Source: Zobellella endophytica
GTDB taxonomy: Bacteria > Pseudomonadota > Gammaproteobacteria > Enterobacterales > Aeromonadaceae
Direction: 5' to 3'
Length of the DNA stretch: 64,000 nt
NCBI RefSeq assembly: GCF_003012775.1
Contig: NZ_PXYG01000001.1
Location: forward strand, 558,001 to 622,000
Shown: in pieces, positions 47,331-56,727 of the stretch
Layout: each line of letters starts with the position of its first letter
Position numbering within the stretch: position 1 is the stretch's first letter
Program-made: the position numbers and the translations under genes
The notes under the pieces: generated by a model
Told to the model about the DNA's origin: nothing
Seen by the model: the letters and a program-made list of their open reading frames with translations, nothing else
Databases searched by the model: none

Positions 47331-48805
47331 GCGCTGACCTCCTGCTTGCTGGTGGTATTGATCAGAATAGCCAGGATCAGCATGACGGCGATCATGCCCC
47401 AGCCCATGAAGAGGATCTCGTTGTTGGAGTAGCCGCCGTAGTTCTCGCGGAAGGCGCCGAGGATGTTGTTGAACAGGATCACCGCCAGTATCCCCACCGA
47501 CACGAACTTGATGCAGACCAGCCACCAGCCGCCGATGGTGAACTCGGAGAGGCGGTTGGCGTGTACGCGGTAGTCGTCCAGGCGGCACAACCAGCCCACC
47601 AGCAGCAGTTCCAGCAGGCAGGAGCCGAGCAGGGCGATGTTGTTGATAAAGTAATCCACCAGATCCAGCAGCAGCAGGCCGCCCTGGGTGATGAACAGCA
47701 GGCTCACCACGAAGCCCGCGCCGCAGAAGACGGTGGCGGTTTTCGGGCGGCTCCAGCCCAGCTTGTCCATCAGCCCGGTGGTCACCGCCTCGGCGATGGA
47801 GATATGGGAGCTGACCCCGGCGAACACCAGCGCCAGGAAGAACAGCGGCCCCATGACCCCTGGTGCGGGCAGCAGGTTGATGGCGGTGGGCAGGGTCACG
47901 AACGCCAAGCCCACGCCGGAGCTGACCACCTCGGTCAGTGCCTTGTCCTGGGCCGCGGCCATGTACCCCAGGGCGCCGAAGATCATGATGCCGGCCAGCA
48001 TGGAGAAGCCGCAGTTCATCAGCACCGTCATAAAGGCGTTGTTGTTGATGTCGGATTTTTCCGGCAGGTAGCTGGCGTAGGACAGCATGATGGCGAAGCC
48101 CACGCTCAGGGTGAAGAAGATCTGGCCATAGGCGGCGGACCACACCTTGAGGTCCCAGATCTTGCTGAAATCGGGGGCGAACATCCAGTTGATGCCGTCG
48201 AGGGCGCCGGGCAGGAACACGATGCGGGCGATCAGCAGCAGCACCATGATGAACAGCAGCGGCATCAGCACCTTGTTGATCTTCTCGATACCGCCTTTCA
48301 CCCCGCGGAAGGTGGCGAAGTAGGTGGCGGCCCAGGCCAGGCACAGCGGCAGCAGCAGGTGCCACTGCAGGCTACCCAGGCTGGAGGGCGAGTTGTCACC
48401 GGTCAGGCCGAGGAAGTTGCCGAAGAAAAAGCCGTTGCTGTCGTCACCCCAGGACTGGGTCAGGGCGAAATAGGTGTAGGACATGGCCCAGGCAATCACC
48501 ACCACGTAGTAGAACGCGATAATGGCGGAGATCATCACCTGGAACCAGCCCAGCCATTCGAAACGGCGGTTGAGGGTTCTCAGGGTCTTGGGAGCCCCGG
48601 AGCGATACTTGTGACCCAGGGTAAACTCCAGAATCATGAAGGGGATTCCGGCGGTGAGCATGGCGAACAGGTAGGGGATGAAAAAAGCCCCGCCACCGTT
48701 CTCATAGGCCATGTAAGGGAAGCGCCAGATGTTACCCAGGCCCACGGCAGAACCCACCGCCGCCAGGATAAAACCGGTGCGAGAACCCCATTGTTCTCGT
48801 TTCAT
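47327..48805 (-). CDS. Sodium-dependent NSS-family transporter, large subunit
   Basis: LeuT-fold symporter of 492 residues with about eleven or twelve helices. The N-terminal signature WGSRTGFILAAVGSAVGLGNIWRFPYMAYENGGGAF includes the Na+ and substrate residues of TM1 (several adjacent motifs), and PYLFAMLTAGIPFMILEF follows. Bacterial members transport Trp, Tyr, Leu, Met or Ala. The overlapping small-subunit gene points to the MetP/alanine-methionine type. The upstream 575-base region is AT-rich and probably holds the promoter. No amino-acid enzyme gene is adjacent. Confidence 0.9.
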   Translation of the reverse strand: MKREQWGSRTGFILAAVGSAVGLGNIWRFPYMAYENGGGAFFIPYLFAMLTAGIPFMILEFTLGHKYRSGAPKTLRTLNRRFEWLGWFQVMISAIIAFYYVVVIAWAMSYTYFALTQSWGDDSNGFFFGNFLGLTGDNSPSSLGSLQWHLLLPLCLAWAATYFATFRGVKGGIEKINKVLMPLLFIMVLLLIARIVFLPGALDGINWMFAPDFSKIWDLKVWSAAYGQIFFTLSVGFAIMLSYASYLPEKSDINNNAFMTVLMNCGFSMLAGIMIFGALGYMAAAQDKALTEVVSSGVGLAFVTLPTAINLLPAPGVMGPLFFLALVFAGVSSHISIAEAVTTGLMDKLGWSRPKTATVFCGAGFVVSLLFITQGGLLLLDLVDYFINNIALLGSCLLELLLVGWLCRLDDYRVHANRLSEFTIGGWWLVCIKFVSVGILAVILFNNILGAFRENYGGYSNNEILFMGWGMIAVMLILAILINTTSKQEVSA

Positions 48806-49380
48806 AATGACTCCTTATCGGGAAGCGTCAGCTGTTTAAGGATAGATAAGCGGGGCGCAGGGTAGGGAGACGGCGAGACAAAATCAACGTACCAATCTGC
48901 TTGCCGATCGAATGATGACCTTATAATAGCGTGGTAAAGTCTTATTTATCGGTAGAAATAATGGTGTTTGTGTGCCACGGCAGGAATTTATTTTTTGATG
49001 CGCGGCGTTGGGCAGCGTATCCGTGTTTATTGATATTTGATAAAAACCGTTAACAAGGCCACACTTTGGTCGGATTGCATGGTGTTTGCTATTTATGCAG
49101 CACAACCCCCCGCTTCCCCTTGATCATGAAGAAGATTTTATTGGTATCTGCATAATATTTCGCTGGATCGGAATAGCCAGCCAAGGATAACTATTTTTGA
49201 TTTTAATATCGGCAATTTTGAATTGTTTTGTTATTGTTAAATCAAGGTAAAACAGTATGTTGCGTAGTTCATTATGGAAGTAATTGATTAGAAAATATAA
49301 TAATACAATCGAATAAAAGTCGGTTGAGACGCGCCAAGGTGCTCAGTATGCTGTGCCTGAAATCAATCAGGAGGCGCATC
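48806..49380. other. AT-rich divergent intergenic region
   Basis: 575 bases between the NSS transporter and the DUF1127 gene, noticeably AT-rich. No gene was found: the longest frame (73 codons, minus strand) has no ribosome site or family match. It should hold the two divergent promoters; poly-T/A tracts and TTGATATTTGATAA near 49030 are visible, but no operator could be assigned. A small regulatory RNA cannot be excluded. Confidence 0.45.
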
Positions 49381-49587
49381 ATGAACCCCATCAGCTATCA
49401 GCAAACCCATACCATCGACACCGCCGGCCAGCCGGTATCAGGCCCGTTTTCCACCCTGAGCACCTGGCTGCAGCGCAGTCGCACCCGGCGTCAACTGTCC
49501 GAGTTGCCCGCTTATTTGTTGAAAGACATCGGTCTGAATGAATCGGACCGCTACCAGGAAGTCAGCAAGCCGTTCTGGCAGCAATAA
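49381..49587 (+). CDS. DUF1127 small protein (YjiS-like)
   Basis: 68-residue protein. The C-terminal half has the DUF1127 pattern: a basic helix (WLQRSRTRRQLSELPAYLL), then KDIGLNESD. Such proteins are arginine-rich at one end; members in alphaproteobacteria bind RNA or affect phosphate and carbon metabolism. The ATG at 49381 follows a strong AGGAGG; the longer frame is not supported. A terminator lies just after its stop, so it forms a single-gene unit. Confidence 0.87.
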   Translation: MNPISYQQTHTIDTAGQPVSGPFSTLSTWLQRSRTRRQLSELPAYLLKDIGLNESDRYQEVSKPFWQQ

Positions 49588-49608
49588 TCAGCAAGGATGC
49601 GCCCGATA

Positions 49609-49636
49609 AAAAAGCCGCTGTGACCAGCGGCTTTTT
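49609..49636. terminator. Bidirectional Rho-independent terminator
   Basis: AAAAAGCCGCTG (49609-49620) pairs with CAGCGGCTTTTT (49625-49636) around TGAC. T-runs on both strands serve the DUF1127 gene and the convergent transporter gene ending at 49657. Confidence 0.92.
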
Positions 49637-49656
49637 TGTATCTGAAGGCGGCCGGC

Positions 49657-51024
49657 TCAGCCCAGCACAAAGAAATACACCGCCAGCAGGCCGATGCACG
49701 CCAGGTTCAGGAAGAAGCCGGCCTTCATCATGTCCCGCTGCCGGATAAGGCCGGAGCCGAACACGATGGCGTTGGGCGGGGTGGCCACCGGCAGCATGAA
49801 GGCGCAGGAGGCGGACACCGCGATCACCGAGGCGACCATCACCGGCGTCAGCCCCAGGCCCTCGGCCACCGCCACGAACACCGGGATCAGCAGGGCGGCG
49901 CTGGCGGTATTGGACGCCAGTTCGGTGAGGAACACCACGAAGGCGGTGACCGCCAGCAGGATCACGAAGGGACTGGCGTTGCCCAGCAGCTCGGCCAGGT
50001 GGCTGGCCAGGAACAGGCTGGTACCGGTCTCGCGCAGGATGTGGCTCAGGGTCAGGCCGCCACCGAACAGCAGCAGCACGCCCCAGTCGGTATGTTTTTC
50101 AATGTCTTTCCACAGCGCTACCCGGCTGATGCCGATCAGGATGATGGCCAGCAGCGCCACCAGGGTGTCGAAGGCGGCCAGGCCGCCGAGGGCGGCCGAC
50201 ACCGGGGTGGAGAAGATCCACAAGGCGACCGTCAGCACGAAGATGCCCAGGGTGATTTTGCGCTTGCCGGTCCAGCCGATGTGTTCCTGGTCCAGTTCGA
50301 TCCGCTCGCCGAGCCGCGGGCGGAACAGCACGAACAGCACGGCGATGGCCACCGGCAGCAACAGCAGGGTCACCGGCAGGCCCAGCGCCATCCATTCACT
50401 GAAGCTCAGGCCCACCTCCGCCGCGGCAATGGCATTGGGCGGGCTGCCCACCAGGGTGGCGATGCCGCCGATGCTGGCGCTGTAGGCCACGCCCAGCAGC
50501 ACGAACACATAGGTGTTGCGGTGCCGTTGTTCATCCAGGCAGCTCAGCAGCCCCAGGGCCAGCGGCAGCATCATGGCGGCGGTGGCGGTGTTGCTGATCC
50601 ACATCGATAAAAAGGCGGCGGTGGCAAACAATAAGTAGACGGCGGCGCCGAGCCGGCCCCTGGCCAGCCGCAGGATACGGCTGGCGATCAGCCGGTCCAG
50701 TCCCTGGCTGTGCAGGGCGGCGGCGAGGGCGAAACCGCCGAGGAACAGGAAGATGATGGAGTTGGAAAAGTTGCTCAGCGCGGCGCCGGTGTCGAGAATG
50801 CCGAGCAAGGTGGCCAGCAGCGGCACCAGCAAGGCGGTAATGGTAATATGCACGGCCTCGGTCAGCCAGAGCACGGCAATAAAGGTAAGCAGGCTCAGCC
50901 CCTTGTTGACATCGGGCTCAAAGGGCAGCGTGGTGAGCAGCACCAGCAACAGCACCACATCGGCCAGCAGGATGCCCCATTTGCCCTTGCTGTTGACACT
51001 TTGCTGCGGAATATTATCAGGCAT
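49657..51024 (-). CDS. DASS/SLC13-family anion:sodium symporter
   Basis: Inner-membrane carrier of 455 residues and about eleven or twelve helices, importing di- or tricarboxylates, sulfate or related anions with Na+. The paired SNT motifs occur as [14 protein letters not shown] and [13 protein letters not shown], followed by PPNAI motifs ([11 protein letters not shown] and [12 protein letters not shown]), which in VcINDY-type transporters bind Na+ and substrate. Substrate is undetermined. It is divergent from the hybrid kinase at 51087 with only 62 bases between, so the kinase might sense its substrate. Confidence 0.9.
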   Translation of the reverse strand: MPDNIPQQSVNSKGKWGILLADVVLLLVLLTTLPFEPDVNKGLSLLTFIAVLWLTEAVHITITALLVPLLATLLGILDTGAALSNFSNSIIFLFLGGFALAAALHSQGLDRLIASRILRLARGRLGAAVYLLFATAAFLSMWISNTATAAMMLPLALGLLSCLDEQRHRNTYVFVLLGVAYSASIGGIATLVGSPPNAIAAAEVGLSFSEWMALGLPVTLLLLPVAIAVLFVLFRPRLGERIELDQEHIGWTGKRKITLGIFVLTVALWIFSTPVSAALGGLAAFDTLVALLAIILIGISRVALWKDIEKHTDWGVLLLFGGGLTLSHILRETGTSLFLASHLAELLGNASPFVILLAVTAFVVFLTELASNTASAALLIPVFVAVAEGLGLTPVMVASVIAVSASCAFMLPVATPPNAIVFGSGLIRQRDMMKAGFFLNLACIGLLAVYFFVLG

Positions 51025-51086
51025 GTTTGTTTCTCGTTATGTTATTGTTTTGTATAGAGTTGTTAGTAGTATATACCAAGTGATGG

Positions 51087-53831
51087 ATGCAACAGATGAC
51101 GATATCTGTAAAACCGCGTATTTTCCGACTGCCCGTGCTGGGCGTCCTGTTGTGCCTGCCGGCCCTGATCGCCCTGCTGGGGGTCGGCGGCCTTTCCTAT
51201 CGCCAGTATCAGGACAGCCGTGCGTTGCTGCAGCGGGCCGAGCCGGTACTCGAAGCGCTGCATCATCTGCACCACAGGGTGATGCTGCTGGACATCGAAG
51301 GTGGCACCCTGCTCGACGAGGAGGTGAAATCCCTGGCGCTGATGTTGTCGCGCTTCGTGGCTTTTCTCGAGCCGCGGGCGGAGGGCCGGGCGGACCTTGT
51401 CCGGGTGATCGAGGAGCTGAACGGCTACCAGCAGCAGCTGCGGGCGCTGCAGGAGGCGGACATCCGCAGCCGCTACACCCTGCGGGCCTTTGCCGACAGC
51501 GTGCTGGCACTGAACAACCCGGCGGCGGAAACCTCGCTTGGCCGCCTGCTGCAGCTGAGTCGCCTCTATCTCTATGCACCCAGCCCGCAATTCGTGGCCG
51601 AGCTGGAGGAGGAGGCGGATCGGCTGATGCTGGCCGCCGATCCCCGCCTGGACGAGGTGCTCTATGCCCACCGGCTCTACCGGGACAGCCTGGCCACCAT
51701 GGTGAACCTGCGCCGGCAGCTGGCCTATGAGGACATCGCCGAGCTGGTACGCTGGAAAACGCGCCGGCAGCAAGACGCGGAAAACCGCCGCGACGAGCTG
51801 CTGCTGACCCTGGTGCTGTCATTGCTGCTGCTGTTCAGCCTCGGTCTGCTGCTGCTGTATTACCGCAACCGACAACTGCGCCAGGCCAGCGAGTCGTCCT
51901 TTGCCCTGGCCCGGGCCAAGACCGACTTTCTGGCCAATATGAGCCATGAAATCCGCACCCCCATGAACGCCATCATCGGCTTCGCCTCGCTGATGCAGCA
52001 GACCCCGCTGGACCTGCAGCAGGCCGAATACCTGAAAAAGATCAAAAGCTCTTCCGACAACCTGCTGCTGCTGATCAACGACATCCTGGATCTGACCAAG
52101 GTCGAGGCCGGCAAGCTCGAGCTGGAAGACATCGACTTCGATCTCAACCAGCAACTGGAGCGGCTCTCCGGCCTGTTCGCCGACATGTCGGAGCAGAAGC
52201 AGCTGGAGGTGATCATCAACAAGGCGCCGGAGGTGCCGGATTTTATCCGCGGCGATCCGCTGCGCCTGGGCCAGGTGCTGGTCAACCTGGTCAACAACGC
52301 GGTCAAGTTCACCGAGCGGGGGGAGGTGGTGCTGTCGGTCTCGGTGGGTGGCGAGCCGGCTTCGCCCCGGCTGTGCTTCGAGGTTCGCGACACCGGTATC
52401 GGCATCATGCCGGAACAGCTTGACAAGCTGTTCCAGTCTTTCACCCAGCTCGACGCCAGCACCACCCGCAAGTACGGTGGCAGCGGCCTGGGGCTCAATA
52501 TCACCCGCCACCTGGTGCAGCTGATGCGGGGCCAGATAGCGGTACAGAGCCTGCCGGGACGGGGTTCTACCTTTACCGTCAGCCTGCCGCTGCGCCGGAC
52601 CGCGGAGATGACCAGTGAGGTGCCGTCGCCCGCCTTCGTGCCGGGGCAGAAGGTGCTGCTGGTGGATGACAACGCCCTGGTGGTGGAGGTGATGAGCCGC
52701 CTGCTGCGCCAGGCCGGTTTCGTGGTCTATGCCGCCGCGGATCTGGAAAGTGCCCGTGATATCGTGCTCAAGCGGGGGGCCGAGCTGCGGCTGGCGCTGA
52801 TCGACTGCTGCCTGGGCCGGGACAATGGCCTGGAGCTGGCACGCTACCTGGTACAGCAGCCCCATCTGCGGGGGCTGGACATCGTGATCATCAGCGCCTT
52901 CGGACGGGAGCGGCCCTCGTCCCAGATGCGGGCCCTGGGGCTCACCCATTACCTGTCCAAGCCGGTGACCCAAAGCAGCCTGCTCGATTGCCTGGCCCTG
53001 GTGCTCAACGGCGCGGGCCAGGGTATGAGGGACGCGGCGGCGCCGGTGCGGGAGGACACCGACTATTACCGCAGCCGGCTGGCCGGGCGGCAGATCCTGC
53101 TGGCCGAGGACAACAGGGTCAACCAGCAGCTGATCATCGAGTTTCTCAAGAAGGTGGAGGTGAGCGTGACCCTGGCCGACAACGGCCGCCAGGCGGTGGA
53201 GCAGGCGGCCCGGCGCGCCTTCGATGCCATCCTGATGGACTTGCAGATGCCCATTCTGGACGGGCTGGAGGCCACCCGGCAGATCCGCAAGCTCCGGGCA
53301 CACCACGATGTGCCCATTATCGCGCTGACCGCCAGCGCCATGCGCGGCGATCGGGAAACCAGCCTGCGGGCGGGCATGAACGGTTATGTCACCAAGCCGG
53401 TGAACCGCCGCGATCTCTACCAGGCCTTGCTGCAGGTGGTGACCGACAAGGTGCTGGCCCCGGCCGGCGGCGAGGCGGAGCCGGCGGGCTCCCCCTCAAT
53501 GCTGGATCGGCAGGCGGCCCTGGCCCGACAGACGGAGGCGGCCTGGCAACAGGCCCTGCGCCAGTTCATCGGTGAGCATCAGGATGAACTCTGGCTGTTG
53601 CAGGCGGCCCTGGCAGGGCCCAACTGGCAGGAGGCCGGCTTTATCGCACGCCGGCTGGTGGAGCTGGCCGAGAGCATCGGCGCCGAGCGGCTGGCCGGCA
53701 AGGCCCGGCAACTGCTCGACCCCCTGTCCCGGCATCAGCGGCCGGCGGCGCCCCTGCTGGATGAGCTGAGCCGGGTGTTCGAAAAAACCCGGCAGCAGGC
53801 CATGGCGGAGCTGGCCCTGGACTCGCGATGA
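51087..53831 (+). CDS. Hybrid sensor histidine kinase with two receiver domains and degenerate HPt
   Basis: Membrane kinase of 914 residues: TM1 (~14-34), periplasmic helical sensor (~36-237), TM2 (~238-260), HisKA with phospho-His in NMSHEIRTPMNAI (~284), HATPase (~390-505: NLVNNAVKFTE, DTGIGI, GGSGLGLNI), receiver 1 (~520-635, LLVDDNALV and phospho-Asp in ALIDCCLG), receiver 2 (~669-785, LLAEDNRVN and LMDLQMPILDG) and a C-terminal HPt-like helical domain. In that domain the usual AHTLKGSA box is ARRLVELA, so the phospho-His is missing. The output partner is therefore external and unknown. MTISV at 51096 is an alternative start. BarA/TorS-like architecture; the signal is unassigned. Confidence 0.9.
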   Translation: MQQMTISVKPRIFRLPVLGVLLCLPALIALLGVGGLSYRQYQDSRALLQRAEPVLEALHHLHHRVMLLDIEGGTLLDEEVKSLALMLSRFVAFLEPRAEGRADLVRVIEELNGYQQQLRALQEADIRSRYTLRAFADSVLALNNPAAETSLGRLLQLSRLYLYAPSPQFVAELEEEADRLMLAADPRLDEVLYAHRLYRDSLATMVNLRRQLAYEDIAELVRWKTRRQQDAENRRDELLLTLVLSLLLLFSLGLLLLYYRNRQLRQASESSFALARAKTDFLANMSHEIRTPMNAIIGFASLMQQTPLDLQQAEYLKKIKSSSDNLLLLINDILDLTKVEAGKLELEDIDFDLNQQLERLSGLFADMSEQKQLEVIINKAPEVPDFIRGDPLRLGQVLVNLVNNAVKFTERGEVVLSVSVGGEPASPRLCFEVRDTGIGIMPEQLDKLFQSFTQLDASTTRKYGGSGLGLNITRHLVQLMRGQIAVQSLPGRGSTFTVSLPLRRTAEMTSEVPSPAFVPGQKVLLVDDNALVVEVMSRLLRQAGFVVYAAADLESARDIVLKRGAELRLALIDCCLGRDNGLELARYLVQQPHLRGLDIVIISAFGRERPSSQMRALGLTHYLSKPVTQSSLLDCLALVLNGAGQGMRDAAAPVREDTDYYRSRLAGRQILLAEDNRVNQQLIIEFLKKVEVSVTLADNGRQAVEQAARRAFDAILMDLQMPILDGLEATRQIRKLRAHHDVPIIALTASAMRGDRETSLRAGMNGYVTKPVNRRDLYQALLQVVTDKVLAPAGGEAEPAGSPSMLDRQAALARQTEAAWQQALRQFIGEHQDELWLLQAALAGPNWQEAGFIARRLVELAESIGAERLAGKARQLLDPLSRHQRPAAPLLDELSRVFEKTRQQAMAELALDSR

Positions 53832-53842
53832 TTTTCCTCTTT

Positions 53843-53858
53843 TGTGATATTTATCACA
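53843..53858 (+). promoter_or_regulatory. Perfect CRP-consensus site upstream of dadA
   Basis: TGTGATATTTATCACA has both half-sites exact (TGTGA, six bases, TCACA). It lies 214 bases upstream of the dadA start in an AT-rich 240-base gap without other genes. E. coli dadAX is CRP-controlled, so the same control here is a reasonable inference, though the long distance implies a long leader. Confidence 0.6.
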
Positions 53859-54071
53859 CAATATCTTAGATTGGTTTAATATCCCTTAAATGTTTTTATA
53901 TCAGGAATATTATTCTGGCTATAAAAACTTGTTCAGATAAAGATAGACCTCCCTTGTTTCGTGCCTTTACCACGGCTGACGACGGTGACTTTCAGGGTTT
54001 TTATTACTCTGGATTTTATTTATTTTTTAGATGATATTGTCGCGGTCTACGCATCTTGATAGGGGAGTGTT

Positions 54072-55325
54072 ATGAAAGTTTTGGTGTTGGGTAGTGGTGT
54101 TGTCGGTGTAACCAGCGCCTGGTATCTGGCCCGCCAGGGGCATGAAGTGGTGGTGCTGGATCGCCAGCCCGATGCGGCCGAGGAAACCAGTTTCGCCAAC
54201 GCCGGCCAGCTTTCGTTCGGCATGTCCTCCCCCTGGGCCGGTCCCGGCATTCCCCAGAAGGCGGTGAAGTGGATGTTCCAGGACCATGCCCCGCTCAAGG
54301 TACGTCCCAGTCTCAATCCAGCGCAGTGGAGGTTTATGCTGTCCATGCTGGCCAATTGCAACGAAAAATCCTATGGCGTAAACAAGTCGCGCATGGTGCG
54401 GGTGTCGGAATACAGCCGCCAGTGCATCAACACCCTGCAGCAAGAGCTGCAACTGCCGTTCGAAGGCCGCAAGAAGGGTCTGCTGCAGGTGTTCCGCACC
54501 CAGAAGCAGGTGGACGACGCCGCCAAGGACATCAAGGTGTTGCAGGACTTCGGCGTGGCTCATGCCATGCTCGGCGTGGACGAGTGCATCGCCCGGGAGC
54601 CGGCGCTGGCGCGGGTGAAGGACAAGCTGGTCGGTGGCCTGCACTTCCCCGACGACCAGACCGGCGACTGTAACCTGTTCACCAAGGCGCTGGTGAAAAA
54701 GTGCCGGGAGCAGGGCGTGACCTTCAAATTCAACACCGAGATCAAGGGCCTGGTCAGCGACGGCGACCGTATCCGCGGGGTACAGACCGGTGACGGCCAG
54801 GAAACCGCAGATCAGGTGGTGGTGTGCATGGGCAGCTATTCGCCCTTCCTGCTCAACCCCTTGGGCATCCGCCTGCCGATCTACCCAGTGAAGGGCTACT
54901 CCCTGACCATCGAGGTCAAGGACGATGCAGATGCACCCCAGTCCACGGTGATGGATGAAACCTTCAAGGTGGCCATTACCCGCTTCGACAACCGTATCCG
55001 TGCCGCCGGTACCGCCGAGCTGGCCGACTTCAACGGCGACCTGCCCGGCGCCCGCCGCGAGACCATCGCCCACTCGGTGAAAAGCCTGTTCCCGGAAGGC
55101 GGCAAGGTCGACGAGGCAGCGTTCTGGACCGGCTTCCGCCCGATGACTCCGGATGGCACCCCCATCATCGGCGGCACCCGCTACAAGAACCTGTGGCTCA
55201 ACACCGGCCACGGTACCCTGGGCTGGACCATGGGCCCGGGCTCCGGCAAGCTGATCGCCGACCTGATCAGCGGCAACAAGCCGGAAATCGACGATCAGGG
55301 ACTGGCCTTCAGCCGCTACGGCTGA
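54072..55325 (+). CDS. dadA: D-amino acid dehydrogenase small subunit
   Basis: FAD-dependent membrane-associated enzyme oxidising D-alanine and other D-amino acids to 2-oxoacids, passing electrons to quinone. The Rossmann motif is VLGSGVVGVTSAWYLARQGHEV, followed by SFANAGQLSFGMSSPWA, and the C-terminal FAD segment is PDGTPIIGGTRYKNLWLNTGHGTLGWTMGPGSGK (several adjacent motifs). Length 417 aa is near E. coli DadA (432). No dadX alanine racemase follows. GGGGAG lies before the ATG. Together with DSD1 and RidA, the organism appears equipped to use D-amino acids. Confidence 0.95.
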   Translation: MKVLVLGSGVVGVTSAWYLARQGHEVVVLDRQPDAAEETSFANAGQLSFGMSSPWAGPGIPQKAVKWMFQDHAPLKVRPSLNPAQWRFMLSMLANCNEKSYGVNKSRMVRVSEYSRQCINTLQQELQLPFEGRKKGLLQVFRTQKQVDDAAKDIKVLQDFGVAHAMLGVDECIAREPALARVKDKLVGGLHFPDDQTGDCNLFTKALVKKCREQGVTFKFNTEIKGLVSDGDRIRGVQTGDGQETADQVVVCMGSYSPFLLNPLGIRLPIYPVKGYSLTIEVKDDADAPQSTVMDETFKVAITRFDNRIRAAGTAELADFNGDLPGARRETIAHSVKSLFPEGGKVDEAAFWTGFRPMTPDGTPIIGGTRYKNLWLNTGHGTLGWTMGPGSGKLIADLISGNKPEIDDQGLAFSRYG

Positions 55326-55370
55326 CCTGAGCTGGAAGACAGAAGCCGGAAGCGTGAAGACCGGCATCTG

Positions 55371-55420
55371 GACAGGGCGGGGCCGAGGCGCCATACTGGC
55401 GTCTTTTGGCCCCGTCCTTT
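55371..55420 (+). terminator. Terminator-like hairpin after dadA
   Basis: GGGCGGGGCC near 55374-55383 pairs with GGCCCCGTCC (55408-55417), with an inner GGCGCC/GGCGTC arm, followed by TTTCTT. It ends the dadA transcript just before the AEC gene. Confidence 0.6.
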
Positions 55421-55423
55421 CTT

Positions 55424-56305
55424 ATGTTTCTTACCCTGCTCAATATCGTGGTGCCGGTGTTCGCCGTGGTGGCCGTCGGTTTTGCCTTCGGCCGCCGCCA
55501 GCGCCATGCGGACATGGGCTTCGTCAACCTCGCCAACGTGGTGGTGTTTTGCCCGGCGCTGGTGTTTTCGGCGCTGATCCAGAACCCGGTGTCGGTGACC
55601 GAAAGCTGGCCGCTGATCCTGGCCGGTGTGCTCACCATCGTCTTGCCCGGCCTGCTGCTCGCCCTGTTCCGGTTCCGTGGTCTGGAGCGGCGTACTTTAG
55701 TCGTAGCCGGCATGTTCCGTAACGCGGGCAATATCGGTATTCCGCTGATGATGCTGGCCTATGGCGCCGATCAGCTGGGCGCCATCATCATTCTGTTCGT
55801 GCTGTCCAACCTGCTGCACTTTTCCCTGGGGCTCTTTATCCTGTCGAAGGACGCGGGCCGCTGGCAATGGCTGAAAAACCCCAACGTATGGGCGGCGATG
55901 CTGGGGGTGCTGCTGGCGGATCACCGGGCCATGCTGCCGGAATTCATCTATACCAGCGCCGATCTGCTGGGCCAGATAGCGGTGCCGCTGATGCTGTTCG
56001 CCCTGGGGGTGCGCCTGTCGGGTGGAGAGGTCGGCGATCTGGGCATGGCGTTCAGGGTCAATCTCGCCTACCTGCTGGCGGGGGCGGCCAGCTTCGCCCT
56101 GGTGGCCTGGCTGCTGCCGCTCGGCAACGACTGGCTGCGCCTGCTGGCGCTGTCGGTGATGCTGCCGCCGGCGGTGCTCAACTACCTGCTGTGCGAGCAG
56201 TACCGCTGCCAGCCCGATCGCATGGCCAGCATCGTCTTGCTCGGCAATGCCATGTCGGTGGTCACCATCCCGTTGGTGGTCTATCTTACCTTGACCTACC
56301 TCTGA
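55424..56305 (+). CDS. AEC-family transporter (second copy)
   Basis: About 293 residues with ten helices. Family features are IVVPVFAVVAVGFAFGRR at the N-terminus, AGMFRNAGNIGIPLMMLAYGAD in the first crossover region and MLPPAVLNYLLCEQYRCQ near the end. It is related to, but clearly different from, the AEC protein at 37524-38465. The ATG at 55424 is preferred to a TTG at 55406; neither has a good ribosome site. The gene is close to dadA but separated by a terminator-like hairpin. The substrate is unknown. Confidence 0.85.
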   Translation: MFLTLLNIVVPVFAVVAVGFAFGRRQRHADMGFVNLANVVVFCPALVFSALIQNPVSVTESWPLILAGVLTIVLPGLLLALFRFRGLERRTLVVAGMFRNAGNIGIPLMMLAYGADQLGAIIILFVLSNLLHFSLGLFILSKDAGRWQWLKNPNVWAAMLGVLLADHRAMLPEFIYTSADLLGQIAVPLMLFALGVRLSGGEVGDLGMAFRVNLAYLLAGAASFALVAWLLPLGNDWLRLLALSVMLPPAVLNYLLCEQYRCQPDRMASIVLLGNAMSVVTIPLVVYLTLTYL

Positions 56306-56450
56306 ATCTTCCTCCGGCCGGGCGGCATGTCCGGCATCAATTGTTTCATTTTTGTTAATAATTAGTTAATACCAAAGTCTAAGTTTCAGCATCCTGTTAA
56401 CGCGCTACTGTTATTCTCGAACCGACTTCGGCTATTCAAGGAGAAAGAGA

Positions 56451-56717
56451 ATGGCGTTCGAAAATCAGGAAAAAGCAAAAGCGTACTGGAGTGAAAACCT
56501 GCGGCTGATGGCCATCTTGCTGGCCATCTGGTTTGCGGTGTCCTTCCTGTTCGGCATTGTACTGGTGGATCTGCTCAATGCCTTCACCATCGGCGGCGCC
56601 AAACTGGGATTCTGGTTTTCCCAGCAAGGCTCCATTTATGTGTTCGTGGTGCTGATCTTCGTCTACGTATGGCGAATGAACGTGCTCGACAAGAAATACA
56701 ACGTTGACGAAGCGTAA
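56451..56717 (+). CDS. yjcH: DUF485 small membrane protein (YjcH)
   Basis: 88-residue protein with two membrane helices (LRLMAILLAIWFAVSFLFG and IYVFVVLIFVYVWRMNVLD). It is the standard partner gene immediately before actP in proteobacteria. AAGGAG precedes the ATG. The gap to actP is ten bases. It is thought to assist the acetate symporter, but its mechanism is not established. Confidence 0.92.
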   Translation: MAFENQEKAKAYWSENLRLMAILLAIWFAVSFLFGIVLVDLLNAFTIGGAKLGFWFSQQGSIYVFVVLIFVYVWRMNVLDKKYNVDEA

Positions 56718-56727
56718 GGGGTAGGAC

